A DNA stretch of 53,402 nt from Paracoccaceae bacterium (lineage in GTDB: Bacteria; Pseudomonadota; Alphaproteobacteria; Rhodobacterales; Rhodobacteraceae): assembly GCA_024742575.1 (NCBI GenBank), contig JANSYF010000017.1, forward strand, positions 1-53,402, in the 5' to 3' direction. Each line of letters starts with the position of its first letter. Within the stretch, counting starts at the first letter, position 1. The translations under genes and the position numbers were made by a program. Shown here piece after piece: positions 49,201-53,402 of this stretch. The notes under the pieces were generated by a model. The model was given only the letters and a program-made list of their open reading frames with translations, was not told the origin of the DNA and made no database searches.

Positions 49201-50304
49201 ATTACCGGCCAGATCCAGATGGCCAACGGCGCGGCGCAGATTGGGTTGGCGGCACAAGGCAATCACGGTGGATCGGTGGATGTTGCCGGTCGATTGGGCC
49301 TGAGTTCTTTGGACGCGAATATCACTGCGACACTCAACCGTTTCGGCGTGCGCGATCCTGACCTTTACGACACCAGTGTCAGCGGCGCGGTTTCTTTGAC
49401 CGGGCCGATTGGACGCAGCCTTTTGGTAAGCGGCGATCTGCAGTTGAACGAGACCGAAATTCAGGTTCCGTCTACGGGTGTGTCAGCCTTGGGAGAAATC
49501 CCGCCGATGGATCATCTGGGTGCCACACGTCCCGTGATGCGAACATTGGAGCGCGCGGGGATCTCGGCTAGCGCAGACGGCAAGGTTGAAGACGTTCGCG
49601 GTCCGTCGAGCACGCGACTGGACCTGACACTGAACGCGCCGGGACAGGTTTTCGTGCGGGGCCGTGGTTTGGATGCAGAGCTTGCAGGGCAATTACGGCT
49701 GACCGGACCAACCTCGGATATCATTCCGCAAGGCGGGTTCGAGCTGGTGCGGGGTCGTCTGGATATCCTGAACCAGCGCTTCACGCTGGATGAGGGGCGC
49801 ATTCAGTTGAGTGGCAGTTTCAACCCGATCCTGCGCTTCGTTGCGGAAACGGACGCCAACGGGATCACGGTGAGTGTAACCTTGGAGGGGCCTGCGTCTT
49901 CGCCGGAGATTACCTTTTCGTCGAATCCAGAATTGCCCGAGGATGAAGTTCTGGCGCAACTTTTGTTTGGGCGCGACCTGTCGAACCTATCTGCATTGCA
50001 GGCCTTGGAGTTGGCAAGTGCGGTTGCGACGCTGGCGGGGCGTGGTGGGATCGGCCTATTGTCACGGCTGCGCGACGGATTTGGGCTGGACGATTTGGAC
50101 GTCAGCCAAACCGAAGATGGCGGCACGGCTGTGCGGGCGGGGAAATACATTTCCGATAACGTCTATTCTGACGTGGTGGTCGAAAGTGGTGGACGGGCCG
50201 AGATCAATCTGAACCTTGACGTAACCTCGGAGATCACGGCGCGGGGCAGTGTCGACAATACCGGGAATTCGTCACTCGGAATTTTCTTTGAGCGGGATTA
50301 CTGA
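46225..50304 (+). CDS. tamB: Translocation/assembly module protein TamB
   Basis: This 1359-residue AsmA-like protein has an N-terminal signal anchor (MRFIATLLVFLFWPLVSFAQ), a very long beta-taco body of repeated short strands (about 60-1000) forming a hydrophobic groove, and the C-terminal DUF490 domain (about 1050-1359). Recognisable terminal pieces are PEITFSSNPELPEDEVLAQLLFGRDLSNLS and the closing LGIFFERDY. It bridges inner and outer membrane and is thought to carry phospholipids or assist outer-membrane proteins. The ATG at 46225 lies 1 base after tamA, so the pair is co-translated. Confidence 0.93.
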   Translation: MRFIATLLVFLFWPLVSFAQNSDDDPGYLAGLLQDALSGAGRDVRIRGFQGALSSEASIESLVITDDQGEWFRAENIVLDWRRAALLRGIVDVTSFTAERVVVSRAPDAGPDVPSAEAEPFSFPELPVEVLIEAFEVRSLELGASLLGEAAEFTIAGSADLDGSGLDLTLNLDRTDGKAAQIALDASFNPSSRALAIDLTAQEEAGGLVATLAQIPGAPAVALTIQGDGLIDDFVADIALSTDGAPRVTGTVEVLAPQETGGFDVRVDITGDPTPLLTENVRDFFGTDIALRARIVGDAAGRIELPDFDLTANTLSMTGSATISETGWPEALDAEGRIANPSGGLVVLPFGGGETRVQSVTFDAALNGDLTFDARVEDFENPDATLGNLTITGRGEIDQRSFAQDGTLGLDITWAANDLTLTDASLADAVGSQLSGAARVDYQTGQPVRVTGIKANGADYGLSGTATWTGSDSMPLALDTRLVAENVIRFSALAGRDLSGRVDIAIDGTVGPISGMADLVVDGTTLDLSIGQDMADRVLAGVGSTRIDVRRDETGTTLRSARVVTPAARIEAAGKITSDATTMRFDGALSNLDRVYPGEAAGSAAINGVATLSGTTLRNLDITADLSNQSQSVRLPFAGGMQLDRGLIKITATGGPNGKWDADVEVQDLQSPQISANLLEIVGAGGVAQSASGGLVSADGTLKIDGSNLRLADARFAQAIGPNPIATTTFDWVQESERLTIQALRLQTGALDATGSALINQTLSAPDAQFTLSLEADSLAPLSALSGQQLRGRATIGVNGTYQDGGSFEVTATGQGSGLGIGNSTIDPLLAGVTRFDIAARAENGALQQVSAEVQNPEFTAQVSGPLSNLNIDARLANVGLIAPDFQGPLVVDGTVGQQTGGYLVDVDLDGPGGTTLAVDGRVATGGTANLSINGAAPLGLANVFISPRRLNGQARLDLRVSGPLAVSSLSGTITPQGAEFSAPTLGIILTPITGQIQMANGAAQIGLAAQGNHGGSVDVAGRLGLSSLDANITATLNRFGVRDPDLYDTSVSGAVSLTGPIGRSLLVSGDLQLNETEIQVPSTGVSALGEIPPMDHLGATRPVMRTLERAGISASADGKVEDVRGPSSTRLDLTLNAPGQVFVRGRGLDAELAGQLRLTGPTSDIIPQGGFELVRGRLDILNQRFTLDEGRIQLSGSFNPILRFVAETDANGITVSVTLEGPASSPEITFSSNPELPEDEVLAQLLFGRDLSNLSALQALELASAVATLAGRGGIGLLSRLRDGFGLDDLDVSQTEDGGTAVRAGKYISDNVYSDVVVESGGRAEINLNLDVTSEITARGSVDNTGNSSLGIFFERDY

Positions 50305-50491
50305 AGCGTTATCGCTTGGTAGACCTGACGGTCTTTTCCGCGCACGACGGGCCATCAACGAAAGTCCTTGCAGACTCGGATGACGCTCCGTATACGACGC
50401 TCAACAGCGGCGTGTTGGCTTCGGTCGGCACCCACCGAAATCTTCAACGGGCCGCGCGCCCGTTTTTTTGTGTCTGGAGACCTACGAGACA
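50305..50491 (+). promoter_or_regulatory. Leader region of rimP-nusA with terminator
   Basis: The 187 bases between tamB and rimP contain a small hairpin with a T-tail (AGACC TGAC GGTCT at 50321-50334, then TTT), which may end tamB weakly. They also hold stems such as CGCTCAACAGCG, TTCGGT/ACCGAA (50420-50438), and a strong terminator at 50446-50468. A terminator 23 bases upstream of rimP would cut off an operon with essential nusA unless a promoter lies after it or it is a regulated attenuator. Confidence 0.5.
50446..50468 (+). terminator. Intrinsic terminator directly upstream of rimP
   Basis: A 7-bp stem (AACGGGC / GCCCGTT) has a CGCGC loop and is followed by a run of T up to 50468. It stands between tamB and rimP and either ends readthrough from tamB or acts as an attenuator of the rimP-nusA operon. 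Confidence 0.85.
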
Positions 50492-51061
50492 ATGTCTGAC
50501 CTGATCGCAAAAGCCGCGATGGACCGACGTCTGGCCGAAATCGTTGCCCCTGTCATCGAAGACATGGGGTTTGAGTTGGTGCGCATCCGGTTGATGAGCG
50601 GCAAGCTGGCCACGTTGCAAATCATGGCCGAGCGCCCCGAGGGGGGTATCGAAGTGGATGAATGCGCTGCCATCAGCACGGCTGTGAGCGCCACACTGGA
50701 TGTCGAAGACCCAATCCTTGATACCTACACGCTGGAAGTGTCGTCGCCGGGGATCGACCGACCGCTGACCCGGCTCAAGGATTTCGAGACGTTCGAGGGT
50801 TACGAAGCGAAGATCGAAACCTCGGAGATGATTGACGGGCGCAAACGTTTCAAGGGCGTATTGGCCGGAGTCGAAGGCGACGAAGTGCTGATCAATATTG
50901 ATGAAGGCACTGTGGGCCTGAAATTCGACTGGCTGACTGATGCAAAGCTGGTCCTGACCGACGATCTGATCAAGGAAATGCTGAAGGCACGTAAGGCTCA
51001 AGGCTTCGATGAGAACAAATTTGACGACGTGATTGAGGCCGAAGGGCCCGAAGAGGAGTAA
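50492..51061 (+). CDS. rimP: Ribosome maturation factor RimP
   Basis: This 189-residue protein helps 30S subunit assembly. The N-terminal domain begins with helices and [35 protein letters not shown]; the conserved [16 protein letters not shown] links to a C-terminal Sm-like barrel with [17 protein letters not shown]. The acidic tail (EAEGPEEE) is typical of alphaproteobacterial RimP. The ATG at 50492 gives [13 protein letters not shown]; an in-frame codon at 50468 lies in the terminator. nusA follows after 5 bases. Confidence 0.95.
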   Translation: MSDLIAKAAMDRRLAEIVAPVIEDMGFELVRIRLMSGKLATLQIMAERPEGGIEVDECAAISTAVSATLDVEDPILDTYTLEVSSPGIDRPLTRLKDFETFEGYEAKIETSEMIDGRKRFKGVLAGVEGDEVLINIDEGTVGLKFDWLTDAKLVLTDDLIKEMLKARKAQGFDENKFDDVIEAEGPEEE

Positions 51062-51066
51062 GACCG

Positions 51067-52764
51067 ATGGCAATCACCTCCGCCAACCAGTTGGAACTGT
51101 TGCAGACCGCCGAAGCGGTAGCACGCGAAAAGATGATCGACCCCGGGTTGGTTGTCGAAGCGATGGAAGAAAGCCTCGCTCGTGCCGCCAAGTCGCGCTA
51201 CGGCAGCGAGATGGACATCCGCGTGTCGATCGACCGCAAGACGGGACGGGCAACCTTTACCCGCGTCCGCACCGTAGTCGACGAAGAAGAGTACGAAAAC
51301 TACCAGGCAGAGTTCACCACCGACAGTGCGAAGCCTTATTTTCAGGCTCCTAAGCCGACTCAGAACGTGGTCTGGCTGCGCGAAGGCCAACCGGTTACCG
51401 ATTTCGCTGGTGCGCCGCAGGTCGGCGACATGTTCACCGAAGAAGTGCCGCCCGTTGAAATGGGCCGGATCGCAGCGCAATCAGCCAAGCAGGTGATCCT
51501 GCAGAAGGTGCGTGAAGCCGAGCGTGACCGTCAGTTCGAAGAATTCAAGGATCGTGCAGGCACCATCATCAACGGTGTGGTCAAGCGCGAGGAATACGGC
51601 AATGTCATCGTCGATGTGGGTCGGGGTGAAGGTATCCTGCGCCGCAACGAAAAGATCGGCCGCGAAAGCTATCGCAATGGCGATCGCATCCGTTGCTTCA
51701 TCAAGGATGTGCGCCGCGAGACCCGTGGACCGCAAATCTTCCTGTCACGCACCGCGCCCGAGTTCATGGCCGAGCTGTTCAAGATGGAAGTGCCAGAGAT
51801 TTATGACGGCATCATCGAGATCAAGGCGGTTGCCCGTGATCCGGGGTCGCGCGCCAAGATTGCCGTGATTTCCTATGATGGGTCGATCGACCCGGTCGGC
51901 GCTTGTGTGGGTATGCGCGGCAGCCGTGTTCAGGCCGTTGTGAACGAACTGCAGGGTGAGAAGATCGACATCATTCCGTGGAACGAAGATGTGCCGACCT
52001 TCCTTGTGAACGCGTTGCAGCCCGCCGAAGTCAGCAAGGTCGTTCTGGACGAAGACGCCGAACGCATCGAAGTGGTTGTGCCTGATGAGCAGCTTTCCCT
52101 AGCGATTGGCCGTCGCGGTCAGAACGTGCGTCTGGCGTCGCAGCTGACTGGCCTTGATATCGACATCATGACCGAGGAAGAGGAATCCGCGCGTCGTCAG
52201 AAAGAGTTCGAAGAACGCACACAGCTCTTTGTTGAGACGCTCGACCTTGATGAATTCTTTGCCCAGCTTCTGGTCGCTGAAGGGTTCACCAACCTTGAAG
52301 AAGTCGCCTATGTCGAGCTGGACGAACTGCTGGTCATTGACGGTGTGGATGAAAGCACCGCCGAAGAGCTGCAGACCCGTGCCCGCGAAAATCTGGAAGC
52401 ACAGGCGAAGAAAGCTTTGGAGACAGCCCGCGAATTGGGTGCCGAGGACAGCTTGATCAATTTCGAAGGGCTGACACCACAGATGGTCGAAGTTCTTGCG
52501 AAAGACGGCGTCAAGACTCTGGAAGACTTCGCCACTTGCGCGGATTGGGAACTGGCCGGTGGCTGGACCACCGAAAACGGCGAGCGTCACAAGGACGATG
52601 GTCTGCTTGAGCCTTTTGACATGTCTTTGGAAGAGGCACAGCACCTTGTGATGACTGCCCGTGTGCTTTTGGGTTGGGTCGACCCAACCGAGCTTGAGGC
52701 GGACGACGTTGAGGGCGAAGACGAAGATACGCTTGAGACAGCAGACGACGAAACACAGGCCTAA
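51067..52764 (+). CDS. nusA: Transcription termination/antitermination factor NusA
   Basis: This 565-residue RNA polymerase-binding protein controls pausing, termination and antitermination. Domains in order are the N-terminal polymerase-binding domain (about 1-130), S1 (about 137-200, VKREEYGNVIVDVGRGEGIL), two KH domains (about 210-375, GACVGMRGSRVQAVVNEL and LAIGRRGQNVRLASQLTG), and two helix-hairpin-helix acidic repeats (about 390-540) with an acidic tail. The repeats mark the alphaproteobacterial/E. coli-type NusA. It follows rimP by 5 bases. Confidence 0.97.
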   Translation: MAITSANQLELLQTAEAVAREKMIDPGLVVEAMEESLARAAKSRYGSEMDIRVSIDRKTGRATFTRVRTVVDEEEYENYQAEFTTDSAKPYFQAPKPTQNVVWLREGQPVTDFAGAPQVGDMFTEEVPPVEMGRIAAQSAKQVILQKVREAERDRQFEEFKDRAGTIINGVVKREEYGNVIVDVGRGEGILRRNEKIGRESYRNGDRIRCFIKDVRRETRGPQIFLSRTAPEFMAELFKMEVPEIYDGIIEIKAVARDPGSRAKIAVISYDGSIDPVGACVGMRGSRVQAVVNELQGEKIDIIPWNEDVPTFLVNALQPAEVSKVVLDEDAERIEVVVPDEQLSLAIGRRGQNVRLASQLTGLDIDIMTEEEESARRQKEFEERTQLFVETLDLDEFFAQLLVAEGFTNLEEVAYVELDELLVIDGVDESTAEELQTRARENLEAQAKKALETARELGAEDSLINFEGLTPQMVEVLAKDGVKTLEDFATCADWELAGGWTTENGERHKDDGLLEPFDMSLEEAQHLVMTARVLLGWVDPTELEADDVEGEDEDTLETADDETQA

Positions 52765-52793
52765 CCTGCCTTGATTGAGGGACGACGACACAC

Positions 52794-53402
52794 GTGACAC
52801 GCGGTGGCAAAGACAAAGATCGGGAAAGCGGGCCGGAACGCAAATGTATTGCGACCGGCGAAGTGCGCCCGAAAGCCGAACTGATCCGCTTTGTCGTCGG
52901 CCCTGAGGATCAATTGGTACCCGATCTGGCGGAAAAGCTGCCCGGTCGGGGTATTTGGGTGACCGCAACGCGCGCTGCCCTTGAAACGGCAGTGAAAAAG
53001 AACATGTTTCATCGGGCGGCGAAAACGCAATTGCGTATGTCCGAGACCCTTGTTTCCGATCTTGAACAGCAGCTTGCGCGTCGTGTTGTCGATCTGATAA
53101 GTCTTAGCCGAAAATCCGGCGTGGCGATTTCTGGTTATGAAAAAGTCAAAGACGCATTGTCAAAGGAAGTCGCCGAAGTGCTTTTGCAGGCGACAGATGG
53201 ATCGACCCGCGGGAAATCGAAACTTAGCACTCCGCATTACGGTCATTATATCGGTTGGCTGACGGCGGATGAGCTTGGAATGGCCTTTGGGCGACAAACT
53301 GTGATACATGCCGCGCTTGGCGCTGGTGGACTCACGCAACGTGTTGTAGAGGAAGCCCAAAGATTGAAGGGCTTTCGCATCGGAACGTCTGATGCAAAGA
53401 CA
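52794..53402 (+). CDS. YlxR domain RNA-binding protein with L7Ae-like C-terminal region (partial)
   Basis: The frame is open from GTG 52794 to the window end (203 codons without a stop). The first part has the YlxR/DUF448 motif PERKCIATGEVRPKAELIRFVVGPE, with PGRGIWVTATRAAL and HRAAK. The second part, VVDLISLSRKSGVAISGYEKVKDAL and beyond, resembles the L7Ae ribosomal-protein fold, a fusion common in alphaproteobacteria. Gene order nusA-ylxR, usually followed by infB, is kept. A ribosome-binding site (GAGGGA, about 12 bases upstream) is weak, so the start could be slightly different. Confidence 0.85.
   Translation, partial: MTRGGKDKDRESGPERKCIATGEVRPKAELIRFVVGPEDQLVPDLAEKLPGRGIWVTATRAALETAVKKNMFHRAAKTQLRMSETLVSDLEQQLARRVVDLISLSRKSGVAISGYEKVKDALSKEVAEVLLQATDGSTRGKSKLSTPHYGHYIGWLTADELGMAFGRQTVIHAALGAGGLTQRVVEEAQRLKGFRIGTSDAKT

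Noticed and set aside
50316..50504. Short plus-strand open frame between tamB and rimP
   Set aside because: It starts with TTG without a ribosome-binding site, runs through an intrinsic terminator and ends inside rimP.

Overview
The window looks like a chromosomal segment of an alphaproteobacterium of the Rhodobacteraceae/Roseobacter group. The grounds are protein style and gene content (an F1-only atpHAGDC operon, DUF2125, SdhE-assembly-type DUF1674, DUF3035 and a tamA-tamB pair) and the moderately high GC content. It is mostly core genome. The only clear trace of mobile DNA is the 3' end of an IS630-type transposase at the left edge (1-126).

Layout. 1-2260: transposase remnant, TetR regulator, a fatty-acid/sterol hydroxylase and a small H-type lectin. 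2311-7321: F1 ATP synthase operon atpH-A-G-D-C on the minus strand, with an atpD/atpC intercistronic hairpin and an intrinsic terminator. 7654-10111: PhzF-like protein, a methyltransferase and glyoxalase II. 10269-13543: clpA overlapping an M23 peptidase. 13547-17005: a MotA/ExbB-like channel protein and a MotB/OmpA-like partner with a very long predicted coiled coil, the most unusual pair in the window. 17078-25728: ChaC-like cyclotransferase, DUF2125 protein, M20 deacylase, orphan peptide-type binding protein, MocR/PdxR regulator, the two halves of MnmC as divergent genes, and a DMT transporter. 25693-31388: soluble lytic transglycosylase, dapA and an M16 peptidase pair (one active, one without its zinc site). 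31486-37318: a DUF3035 lipoprotein, lspA, purH, a heparinase-like protein and rsmB, all on the minus strand. 37398-42251: SDHAF4-like factor, small secreted protein, dapB, rbfA, DUF2233 protein, pmbA/tldE and a CysQ/IMPase. 42252-44237: a repeat-bearing intergenic stretch, a membrane-anchored winged-helix protein and two small secreted proteins. 44433-50304: tamA-tamB. 50305-53402: a leader with an intrinsic terminator, then rimP-nusA-ylxR, cut by the right edge.

Functional themes. Much of the window serves the cell envelope: lytic transglycosylase, M23 peptidase, the peptidoglycan-binding stator-like pair, LspA, DUF3035 lipoprotein, TamAB and DapA/DapB (lysine and peptidoglycan precursor). 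A second theme is translation and RNA: RsmB, RbfA, RimP, NusA, YlxR and MnmC/MnmD. I see no CRISPR array, prophage, secondary-metabolite cluster or recognisable complete defence system. The best candidates for undescribed biology are the stator-like pair (13547-17005), the inner-membrane winged-helix protein (42580-43314) with the GTACGGTT repeat cluster beside it, and the terminator-bearing rimP leader. Start codons were chosen by reading ribosome-binding sites and family N-termini by eye. Family names come from recognised motifs, not from database searches.
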